Below, piece after piece: positions 47,018-56,370 of a stretch of DNA of 64,000 bases. The stretch's first letter is position 1. The number at the start of each line of letters is the position of its first letter. The notes under the pieces are model-generated. The model made no database searches. It was not told where the DNA came from and worked only from the letters and a program-made list of their open reading frames with translations. The stretch is from Microthyrium microscopicum (Eukaryota; Ascomycota; Dothideomycetes; Microthyriales; Microthyriaceae): contig MU004237.1 in assembly GCA_010405405.1 (NCBI GenBank), positions 414,014-478,013 on the forward strand, in the 5' to 3' direction. A program made the translations under genes and the position numbers.

Positions 47018-49054
47018 CTAATATCTCCTCCATGCTCGATCTCGCCGTCCATGTGAATGGCCACTAGCTGGCTCTTTTGCTGCATGCGAATGGCCCGCAG
47101 CTGGCTCCGGAGTTGGAGCAGCGTGTGAATGGCCACCCGATGGCTGTGGAGCTGGAGCACCATGCGAATGACCACCAGATGGTTCTGGGGCGGGAGCACC
47201 ATGCGAATGGCCACCAGCCGGCTCGGGTGAATTTGAAGGCCTTGGTAGAAGGTTGTTCCAACTCGACATGCCAAAGTAACGCGGATTCAACCAGCTGCCA
47301 TCACCAGCTCGAAGCCACATGAACTCTGGGCCTGGATATTCATCAATGCCCGGTGCTGTGGCATCCACAACGTTGATGTTGTCTCCCTTAGGTGCAACTT
47401 CTAGCGCTGCCGCTTTGGCGTCAACTTTTGTGACTGTAGCAGCACTTCGGCAGACGCGGTCCCCGCTGACATTCCAGTCTTCTGCGTTGATACCTGGGGT
47501 AACCCAGAATAGGTGTTCGGGATCGTACTTCTTCTTGATTGATGACAAACGATCGTAGTTGCTTCCCCAGAAGACAGTCCTCCAGCCTGGGGTAAATCGA
47601 GATGCTTCATTGAGATATGCGCCCATTTCCGGGGCAAGTGTTCGCATAGCAGATGCGACCGGATCCTTTGAGCCCAGATGAATAATATGAGTGTAAGCTT
47701 TGCGCCATGCAGGAACCACAGAGGTATCGTTTCCGCGTTTGTGGATACCTGGTCCACCTATACCTTGACCACGTAATTGAGGGTTGGCCATATCCTTTGG
47801 CATTGAATCTTCAAGGACTTGAGCAAATTTGGGAGAGTTCAGATGCTCTTTACCAAGAAGCCAAGAGTCACCACCTCGAATACCAGTTGATTGTGTGGCC
47901 ATCATTTCCATTCCAGGCCCATGTCTCTTTTTCAGACCAGAAAGTACCCATGGAGGATATCTGTTGACGATCAACTTTTCGAACCAGGTATAGAAATCCG
48001 GATCTGAGCCGGATGAGTACTGCATGGTTTTGTTATCCATTCCTGGGAAACCTCCTAGACGTTCAACAACTGGCCTCCATTTCTCGTCAACCCACTTCTT
48101 CGTGCCTTCTTCTCCCGAGCTAACGGTTACGACAGTCATGGCATTAGGATAGATGTCGTAGTACATCCCCATACCCTGATCCGCAAACTCTGGGAACTTG
48201 GTGTGAAGCCAAGCAGCGGCTTTGTATACCGACTTTGTGTCCTTAAAGTCCGTTGTGTTGATGAGAAGCATTGACGAGGCCATGCGAGGAGAAGGGAAAG
48301 CCTTTACTGTGGCCTCCACGACAACGCCCCAGGACCCTCCGCCACCTCCTCGAAGTGCCCAAAATAGATCCGGCTCAGAGACTGCATTGGCCACGCGTAG
48401 CTTGCCATCGGCTGTAATAACCTTGAACTCCACGAATTGATCAGCGCCTAGGCCATATCTTGGACTCAGAGGCGAATGTCCACCAGTTTGTCCCCAGCCG
48501 CCAGCTACGCTCACACCCTCGTGGGCAGCACCCAGCGTCATCAACTTGCTTGATCGTAGATGTTCGTTGAGCTCTCCCGTATTGTATCCAACTCCGAAGG
48601 TCAACCATGACTCTGCTGGCGCGGAACTAAGAGGAACCACTTTTGTGCTGGTGTTGACTGCTGGAACACCTTCTGCGGTAGGCTTGAAATCAGTCAAGAT
48701 CTTCATTCCTTTCAGGGCAGTCGTCACAATAACCAGTCCGTTAGGGGCATCGTTCCTGCCTAGAAAATCATGCCCGGAATTGAGAATGCTAAGTCGAATA
48801 TTGTGCTTTTTGACAAACTCCAAGGCGGCTTTAACTTCATCAACTGTCTTGACGTCGATACGGTAAGTGGCGTGCTTCATAGAACCCTTTTCGGCCTGCT
48901 TTTGCGCTGTTGGGAGCTTTTCCTTCCATTCTTCTGGTGTCGGCCATTTTGAATCTCCGGGAATTACTTTACAGTCTGGGCTTGCTGCTATTGTGTGACT
49001 GCAAAGTTGCGCGAGGATGGTAACAACCGCAACCAAATTGTTGAAAGACTTCAT
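47018..49054 (-). CDS. Secreted FAD-linked oxidase (BBE-like) with His-rich repeat tail
   Basis: An intronless frame of 678 residues starting at the ATG at 49054. A signal peptide (MKSFNNLVAVVTILAQLCSH) is followed by an FAD-binding PCMH domain: the flavin-linking His in LNSGHDFLGRND and the GVSVAGGWGQTGGHSPLS stretch, where the Cys of bicovalent enzymes is absent, so the flavin should be linked at one site only. The GGGGGSWGVVVEA strand and the C-terminal BBE motif NYDRLSSIKKKYDPEHLFW are present. The enzyme should act outside the cell and produce H2O2; the substrate is unknown. After the BBE domain comes a tail with five copies of GHSH in Pro/Ala-rich spacers (47048-47215), not part of the family. 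It is convergent with the HAD gene. Confidence 0.93.
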   Translation of the reverse strand: MKSFNNLVAVVTILAQLCSHTIAASPDCKVIPGDSKWPTPEEWKEKLPTAQKQAEKGSMKHATYRIDVKTVDEVKAALEFVKKHNIRLSILNSGHDFLGRNDAPNGLVIVTTALKGMKILTDFKPTAEGVPAVNTSTKVVPLSSAPAESWLTFGVGYNTGELNEHLRSSKLMTLGAAHEGVSVAGGWGQTGGHSPLSPRYGLGADQFVEFKVITADGKLRVANAVSEPDLFWALRGGGGGSWGVVVEATVKAFPSPRMASSMLLINTTDFKDTKSVYKAAAWLHTKFPEFADQGMGMYYDIYPNAMTVVTVSSGEEGTKKWVDEKWRPVVERLGGFPGMDNKTMQYSSGSDPDFYTWFEKLIVNRYPPWVLSGLKKRHGPGMEMMATQSTGIRGGDSWLLGKEHLNSPKFAQVLEDSMPKDMANPQLRGQGIGGPGIHKRGNDTSVVPAWRKAYTHIIHLGSKDPVASAMRTLAPEMGAYLNEASRFTPGWRTVFWGSNYDRLSSIKKKYDPEHLFWVTPGINAEDWNVSGDRVCRSAATVTKVDAKAAALEVAPKGDNINVVDATAPGIDEYPGPEFMWLRAGDGSWLNPRYFGMSSWNNLLPRPSNSPEPAGGHSHGAPAPEPSGGHSHGAPAPQPSGGHSHAAPTPEPAAGHSHAAKEPASGHSHGRRDRAWRRY
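47048..47215 (-). repeat. 39-bp coding repeat, GGHSHGAPAPEPS
   Basis: Three full 13-residue units followed by shortened ones of 11 and 6 residues, each with a GHSH core. The nucleotide repeats are similar enough to suggest recent tandem growth. Confidence 0.9.
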
Positions 49055-51896
49055 ATTGGACGGATGTTGGCGAGTCAATAGCACGCATTGAAGGAAGTGG
49101 TCACATAATCCCTCTTAAAGCACAACCCAAAAGGCCTTTTCCCCAGAAACATGCTCAAACTGAACTACCCTAGTCTATTCTAGAGCTTCTATCGATTATT
49201 GTGTACGCACGGCCAAGATTTAAAAGGCGGAGTAGAATATTACCGGTATCTTAATGATTTGGCTCTGCCGTTCGTGTGCCAGTCTATGGGTCTGATATCA
49301 GCTATAAGGAGCATTTATTGGATGGGTTTGAAGGGGACTAGAATGGCAATTTTCATATATTGCCCCTTAGCAAGCTCATGTAATTCTGAATTTATATGAG
49401 GATCTCATGAGAGTTTGCTATGTAGTATCCAAAACAGAGGTGCTAGATAGAGGTTGCTATAACATCGTAGTTTTGAATCACAAAGTCCTCCAATCAGGGC
49501 AAAGCTCTATTTGATATTTAAGAAAAGGGACCCTAGTGCTCGCGTGCTACGATCCCCATCTGGGGGACAGGGCTGTATATGAAGGGAAAAACGATTGGAT
49601 ATCGATTTAAGTGCCTACCTTATTTGAACACCGCCTAGATTTTCTAAGCAAGTAACTGTCTTTCTTGTCATGGCATCCTGTAGAGTAACCTTTATAGCGG
49701 AAACTCCGACGAACACTTCAACTTTGCTTTCGGTAAGATTCAACAGCTCATTCGCCAGATAAGACTGTCTATGATGCCCTTCATTCCATTTTGATCCCGG
49801 GGCATGCTTTCTTTATGCTACTGTACTATTGTTCAACGCATGACTTTTTCGAAATATATTATGCAGCTTTTGCTAAGTCGTCTAGGAGCGTTGAAGCTTT
49901 TGTCTCATTCTCCAATTCTCAATTCGACATGAAGGAACGTCAACTTGTCCGGCATGTGCAAGATAACCTGCTCACCGTAATTAACCATTCCCAGCATGAA
50001 TATCTTTATGGATACAGCTTATCAAAGTTCTTTAGAGCCAAGGCAAGTTCACTCCACCGTTCTATAAGAGGTTTCACTGCCTGCACTATCAATGTGTTGT
50101 GTAAATTGAACTATATCAATAGTTTTATATGGAGGCGTAAGGATGATGGGACCCTTACCTAGGACCACCACGATGCGAAGGTTGTACTTTTATTTGACCA
50201 TCTAGATCTATATCTAGGCTCAATTCAATGTTTGGTTGCAGCTTGCCCGAAAATTTTCCCGAATAACGACTAGTCAATAGAAATAATCTCAGCCGATGCA
50301 TATTACAGCTGCCAATTCAGCAGATCTGGCTGGCTTTTCTCTCTCACACTATCATCTTGAAGAGGTTGATTGCAAGTACTGGACACAATACTAGTCTAAG
50401 AGAGTGCACTACTTGTCAAATTGGACAGACTGGTTTCATTGTACGAAAGAAGCATAGATGAAGGAATCACGAAAGCCTCCGATAGACGCTGGTATCCTGG
50501 AGTCGATCATAAATTCTCCGCAAAGTGTGGCTGTAAGCCTGTAACTTATCTTGTTGAGCGTTCGTTTCTTGTCGCGAAGCACCTTTTGCAGAGTATGCTT
50601 TGGCAAAGACAGAATATTAAACCAGTGAGGTTCACTACCAATCAGCACTGCTGATACAAGCCTTGTCAAAGGACGAACACTGAAACTAAAACAAGCCTGC
50701 GCTACTATACTTGTCATTCAAAAAATAGTAGCCGTGATTGAAGAGTTTAAAAGAGCAAAGACATCCAGGAGGCCTGTGGTTGAACATTGTGAGGAGCTCC
50801 ATGCGATACATCCACGCCTGAACTATTCCCCTCATTTTGATTTTCTTCATCTATGTTTGTATAGAACTTCTGTGGTGTCGATCAATTGTTGCCCCGGATG
50901 AATTCCACAGGGAATATCATAACTGCACGAAGGCGGCATTGGATCTAGCTCCAAGTTAAATCCCTCAACCTCGCAAGAACATAATCGTAGCGCAATCATT
51001 GATAAAATATAGCGAAAGCCCTCATTTCTCTCGGATCGTAGCCGTGATTGGACTCTGGTTTAATTTCAACCCATTTGATCGTACTGGTTGGGAAAACTGC
51101 CTTGCGCATAACCCAGTTTCCCAGAGCAAGAATGCAGAGTAAATTTTGAAAAGCATGAGGATTTAGGTTTACTGTGGCGAAAATTAGGGCCCATCAGAAC
51201 TGTACTCGCCAATGATGAACTGCTTTCGGAAGTTCCGCGAGCATAGAACTTGTAGACAACCAGGTTGACAACCTACAAGGTAGTTCTTGAACTGTAGAAG
51301 GGCAAATTAAATACCCCGTAGTTCTAGTTGAGGGTGCTTGAGATGCGACTGGTAGCTAAAGTGTAGCTTCTGATATGACCATGGCGACTAGCTTTTATAG
51401 GATACTCGACTGTAGGCATTAGGATTGGTAGAAACTATTAGAACATCCTACGGATCTGCGGTAAACTTACTAAACATTTCGCCACAATACGATGTCGTAT
51501 TACAGATAATAAAAGATTGCGACAACTAACATCAAAGCTGTAAATCAGCTTGGAATTCATAGCATTCGTGCATAGTGCCTAAGACTGTAGATATAGTTGC
51601 CATCGACGAAGTGGAATCAAAGTTTTTCAGGAATCTCTGAGAAGTACCACCTCTGTCCATTTTACCAATATTGGTGATCATATCGGAGAAGTAGGCAACG
51701 GGATAGTCATGCTGTTAATCACCATTTCTTCTATATCAAGTGCTTCGTTTTGAGAGCTTCATTTTATGCCCTTTGCGATTTGAAAGGTAACCTAAAGAGA
51801 TGAAAGTTGGCATTCGTTATTGATAGACCTCATGGTCCCTAGCTTCCGCCATGGACCTGAAGTATAGTTCTTCGTAGTCTGGATTGATCGCCACTA
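49055..51896. other. 2.8 kb without a supportable gene
   Basis: It begins with the promoter of the secreted oxidase. Isolated frames at 49791-50162 (123 codons) and 50421-50717 on both strands show no domain, signal peptide or splice logic. The words gtagccgtgattg occur twice (near 50730 and 51039), without a larger repeat around them. The region may hold eroded genes, but nothing can be named. Confidence 0.4.
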
Positions 51897-51905
51897 ATAA
51901 TCTTA
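51897..51905. repeat. Left target-site duplication of MITE
   Basis: ataatctta, repeated exactly at 52490-52498. A 9-bp duplication is typical of Mutator-like elements. Confidence 0.9.
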
Positions 51906-52489
51906 GGGAGGTTATAATTGGCCCCTACATTCCAGATATTTGGCCCTTGGATTCTAGCTATTTGGCCCCCTAAGACCCGAAGCCAATATTCTGAAGCTAT
52001 TCCTAAATAGGAGGTCTATGATAAAATTCATAGTTTTGTAGTGGTAAACACTTCACCATTTTTGAAGCATAAAATAATCATTCCGCAACGTATCTCGACC
52101 CCATTTTTTAGTATAGTAATAAATCAAGTATTCCATATCCTATCCTAATCCCGTTTTTGATATAACAATATTGTAATTACTTACTATAAGCTTATTCTTT
52201 ATAAGATCTACGCCCTCCGCGCCTCCGCGTTATAGTATTAGTTAAGCTAAAGTGGCCTAAATAGCTAGAATTTAAGTATGGTGTTAAGGCTTTTTAAGAT
52301 AACGTTAAGAAATTATTACGCAGGCTTTAACGCTAGTAACTAATTCGTCGTAGTTTTGCTGAAGCTAAGCTGGTTTCAGCTGTCGTTAGTCTTGTTTAGG
52401 CTAAAATTTCGGCTTCAGGTCTTAGGGGGCCAAATAGCTAGAATCCAAGGGCCAAATATCTGGAATGTAGGGGCCAATTATAACCTCCC
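51906..52489. mobile_element. 584-bp MITE with 79-bp inverted repeats (Mutator-like)
   Basis: The first 79 bp (51906-51984, beginning gggaggttataattggcc) and the last 79 bp (52411-52489) are reverse complements with a single mismatch. A perfect 9-bp duplication flanks the element. The interior of about 426 bp has no coding frame and is AT-rich. Long inverted repeats plus a 9-bp duplication point to a non-autonomous Mutator-like element. The single mismatch is a G-to-A type change, so insertion is recent or RIP has been light. Confidence 0.9.
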
Positions 52490-52498
52490 ATAATCTTA
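52490..52498. repeat. Right target-site duplication of MITE
   Basis: ataatctta, identical to 51897-51905. Confidence 0.9.
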
Positions 52499-53227
52499 TT
52501 AGCTACAGTGACTACAAAGTTCTAGTCGTACTGACCGAGCCAACTCACTTCATATCGCTCAAGAATTCATTTGACTTACATTATAATATAATTATAGGCT
52601 GGAAGATTTTTTCAAGTCGACCAAATAATGAAACCATACTAGAAGTCTCCATGAACAGCGTCCCGCGCTCTCGTTTTTTGTGCGGGAGTGTGCGTCGCTG
52701 ATGACTGGAATCGAGTGCCATATATAGCAACAAACAAAAATCCTTCAACTCTCAACCTTGGAATTGATAGATGAGTACCTGAGATGGAAGTAACCAGTCT
52801 GATGTTTACCATTAAACACGTTTTTGTTCGGGTCTTCATTCCAACCGAAATCTACGAAACTCCAATATCTAAGCGCGCTCCTTGGGAAGTAAAGCACTCA
52901 GTCACAAAGCGTAGTGCATGTTTGACAACACACTTGAGAGAACATTCGATGTCTTTCTGATACCCTGGGATTTTACGGTTAAGTTGACTTGGCTACCAAT
53001 AAAGATTGTATTTTCTGTAAACCCTCACCCTGTCTGGTGCTTTTTGCAGTCATCATCTCAACAATGGTACAATTAAGTATAATGAACCAATTCATTACTT
53101 GATAGAGTCTATTTAACATTAAAGATGTTCGGCCTGGAAGAAGGCCCACTTGACATATCATACTCAATCTTTTTTTTTAGTCATTTTGCTTTTATGCAAA
53201 ACTTGGATATTGGCCCGTGATAGAAAA
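52499..53227. other. Intergenic upstream of F-box gene
   Basis: About 730 bp with no supportable gene; short minus-strand frames near 52639-53167 lack features. Confidence 0.45.
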
Positions 53228-55565
53228 ATGAAGCTTCACGATCTTGGAATCGAACAGCCAGGTCTGTATACAGATCCCCAAGGAAAATCTCAAGTGCCAT
53301 TTTACGCATATACAGGAGCCTATGGAAAGAAATACTTGACCAAAAGACTGGCTTTCGGTCCTTCATCATTTCAGCAATACTCTCAACTGCCGGAAGAGTT
53401 AAAAGTCTTAATCATCGAAAAATGCGATCAGGCAACACTGTTCAATCTGATGCATGTGGATCGCATGCATCGAGTAGAAGTAAGTTCTCTTGTTAAAAGC
53501 CTTGGTCTTGATACCAAAGCGGGTCATATCTCCCATAGCACTCTATTACTACCATAATTCGCATTGGAGTCCGATGCTGAGAAGATCAAATGATCTTTTC
53601 CTGCGTGTGCTTGCTTTCGCAACACTCTTTCGTAATCTGACATTCGATGACTTTCGAATTATGCCGGAAATAGTGGTAGCTGACCGCGCACTCAATGGCT
53701 CCATAAAAAGCATTTCTGATCGAATGCTGTGGCCACCACCAAATGTGACGGGAGTTTTGAGATATCACGCGAGAAGACCGCATGGTCTTCTCAAAGCCTC
53801 CAAACGTGATCTTGTGCTGATAAATTCTAGGTAAGCATTCCCTGTGTCAAACCACATTTCTCGGCGACATCCGTTCGAACGAAATCAATCATATTTGCCA
53901 GTGTAGAGTACTCGAGGGCTACCATAGAATGCATTCTTCATCGAGTTTTATGGATTGTACCGAACGAGATAGGCGTTTTATGGTTTCGCCACGCGAGTCC
54001 AAACGTCCTTTCCGTGGTGTTAGCTTTCGATTTGATGGTCTTCTTTATACTAAGAAAGTTTAGGCGCAACGACTTTTTTGGTCGCATAAAGACACCTGGT
54101 ATCTGTATCATCCACAAGTCTCATCAATTCCAGATCGAGGCGGTCAACCAACATACTACTGCGAGAAATTTGCTGCCAACGTCCAGCAATTAGAGATCGA
54201 TCTCTTTGGCTGGAAAGGAGACTACACTCCTGGCACGCCAGCTGAAAGCTTTACACATTTCCATTACCTACAGGATTCGGCTGATAAATTCTGGGAGAAT
54301 ATTTTGCAGCAATTTCCTACTTTGAAACGGGTAGCTCTATGTAATACTGTTGGGTGGTTCTCGAACTACATCTCGTTTCGAATCTATAAACCGCTGTCGG
54401 AAGCGGCGCCTGCGGCAATTGAGGTAAGTTTTGCAGTCGCAAGAATATCCATAGGATGTTATGGCTGCTATAACCCGCGATGGGATGTCGTCTCGGAAAG
54501 ACCAATTGGTCTTTTTCACGCGACTTGTGCCGTATTTCTTGACGAGACCAGACAGGAGTCACAGCACCATACCCAAGTTTATCCCTTCGTATTTGATGGC
54601 CCCCCTAAAAGACGTTTCCAATGGATGCTATCAATGCCATCAATTTCGACGGGAAAGACAACCCTTCGAGTATCATCCTGAGGAGACCAAGTCGTCCTGT
54701 CAACGCGTGCTAGCTCTATTCGTAAGCTTATTGAATGCTAACCATTCTCAGGTCTTGGCTCTACCCATTGACCAGGAAATCATTGGGCACGACCAATACG
54801 CTGTTGAAATCCAACCGCTGGTCCGGCAAAACATCCACCTCTTACAGGACGAGAAGAGAATCCGCGTAATGATGCCTCGAAAGCCGCTACTGGGACCCAT
54901 CGCCCTCTATCTGAACTATCACTGGAAATTGCAGGAAACTCGAAAGCTAGCTTGGGGCATCAAACGCCTTCGCGCAAGAGTTATGGAAGAATTTCACTTT
55001 GGGAACGGCAGAAACAACCCTTTCAGCTGTCCGTACAAGAATTGCAATAAGAAAGTTACCGACCGGGGCCAGTGGACAGAACACTTGTTTAAGAATACCA
55101 TTAGGCATCCGGGTATTGATGAGACGACGTGCGCTCCGTTGAAATGTTACCAGCCATTATTGCCGTGGGACCTTGAGGTAAGTTCTCCTTGCGCACAAAC
55201 TTTAGGTATTCATCCCATAGCGAGTCATGGTTCCCACTGCGCACTACCTCGTGTTGACTACCATGAATTTCGATGGGATCGTGTTGAAAAGACTATTTGA
55301 CAACCTTATTTCATGATACTAGACTGACAAATCTCAGACAGAGCTGGAGCAGCTCCGGGTCGAGTATCTAGAGCATCAACTGAATCGACTTGCGCAAATA
55401 AAGCATATGGGAAGGGTAATTTGGGAGCACTATACCCCCGTAGAACGATGTTCTTTTGCGCATCATTTTCTTTCACAGCTTCGTGAGGGGAAAGACTGGC
55501 AATGCCCCGAAGAAAGTACAAATCACTTTCTGTTCCAGGCTCTCAAGAAGGAATGGACCAGATAA
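53228..55565 (+). CDS. F-box protein with C2H2-like motif
   Basis: Exons 53228-53479, 54064-54423, 54455-54721, 54752-55177 and 55338-55565 join to 510 residues. The F-box is at about 54-84: YSQLPEELKVLIIEKCD then LMHVDRMHRVE, which continues after the intron as AQRLFWSHKDTWYLYHP, the usual follow-on in fungal F-box families. F-box proteins recruit substrates to SCF ubiquitin ligases through Skp1. Near residue 385 the run CPYKNCNKKVTD...HLFKNTIRH has C-x4-C...H-x7-H spacing, like an atypical zinc finger. The C-terminus is a charged helix (TELEQLRVEYLEHQ). The first intron is long (584 bp) for this genome, and one candidate intron is only 30 bp and could instead be translated (adds 10 residues). 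An ATG at 53228 is preceded by weakly coding sequence. Confidence 0.75.
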
Positions 55566-56370
55566 AAGCTATGCTCCGATTGATTTCTACAGCTCCCAAC
55601 CGCCTCTTCTGCTATCGACTAAAATATTTCACATCAAGTACGTAGAAAGTATGTGACATATCAAATTCGATAGGAATCGGCGAGTATGCTCCTCATAAGG
55701 TCCGTTGTAGACACTGCACTGGATGACAGCTTGCCAGTGACTTCGCCGACCAATTGGCACGTCAACATGCAAAACACATCTCCTTTCGAAGGATTCATGA
55801 ATTTCGGAAAGGCTGGATTATCAAAGAGAGTTTGGTCAGATAGTAGGAGGAAGATATGCTGGATTTGCAATGTATATATACACCCCTACAACTTGCCACT
55901 GAGATTGTTTCGACGTCAATCCCTAGGAAGCCATAGGAATGGATCCAGGTCTTTGATCTGCAGACAGCCAACTAGCTACCCAGATGAACAAGCAAATTGT
56001 GAGGAGGATTCTACAAGAAGTTCTAAAGCTGAAGAAGCTTTGATCAAGAAACTGTACGTTGCTAAACCCTGCAGTAAATCCTTCCATACCGGTACGGAAA
56101 CTTATAAAGTAGTCTATTTTCGACCAATAAGTGCTGATCATAAGGGTTTGTACAAACTCCATCCAATCCTAAGAGTACGAATACCAATATCGAAATACCA
56201 GCCTTGTGAGATCTTCAAATCCTCGACTCCTAGAGAAAACAATCCATTCTCCAAATAGCAACCATGAAGACTTCATCTTTCAGAGTCACAATGGACTATA
56301 TAAGTAGTCGTCGGAGCGACTTTAGGCTTATCATCAAACAACTCAGCTACTCTACTACCTATACAGTACA
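55566..56370. other. Intergenic with one doubtful frame
   Basis: A 190-codon plus-strand frame at 55686-56258 has a Cys pair (CWICN) but no domain, and its start overlaps likely 3' sequence of the F-box gene. I do not call it. The last 100 bp are the leader of the secreted-protein gene. Confidence 0.35.

Noticed and set aside
47005-47274. Antisense and shifted frames in the His-rich repeat
   Set aside because: Repeat DNA of 39 bp stays open in several frames; only the oxidase frame is tied to a real domain.
49791-50717. Isolated frames of 77-123 codons
   Set aside because: No domain, signal peptide or splice sites; expected by chance in a 2.8-kb gap.
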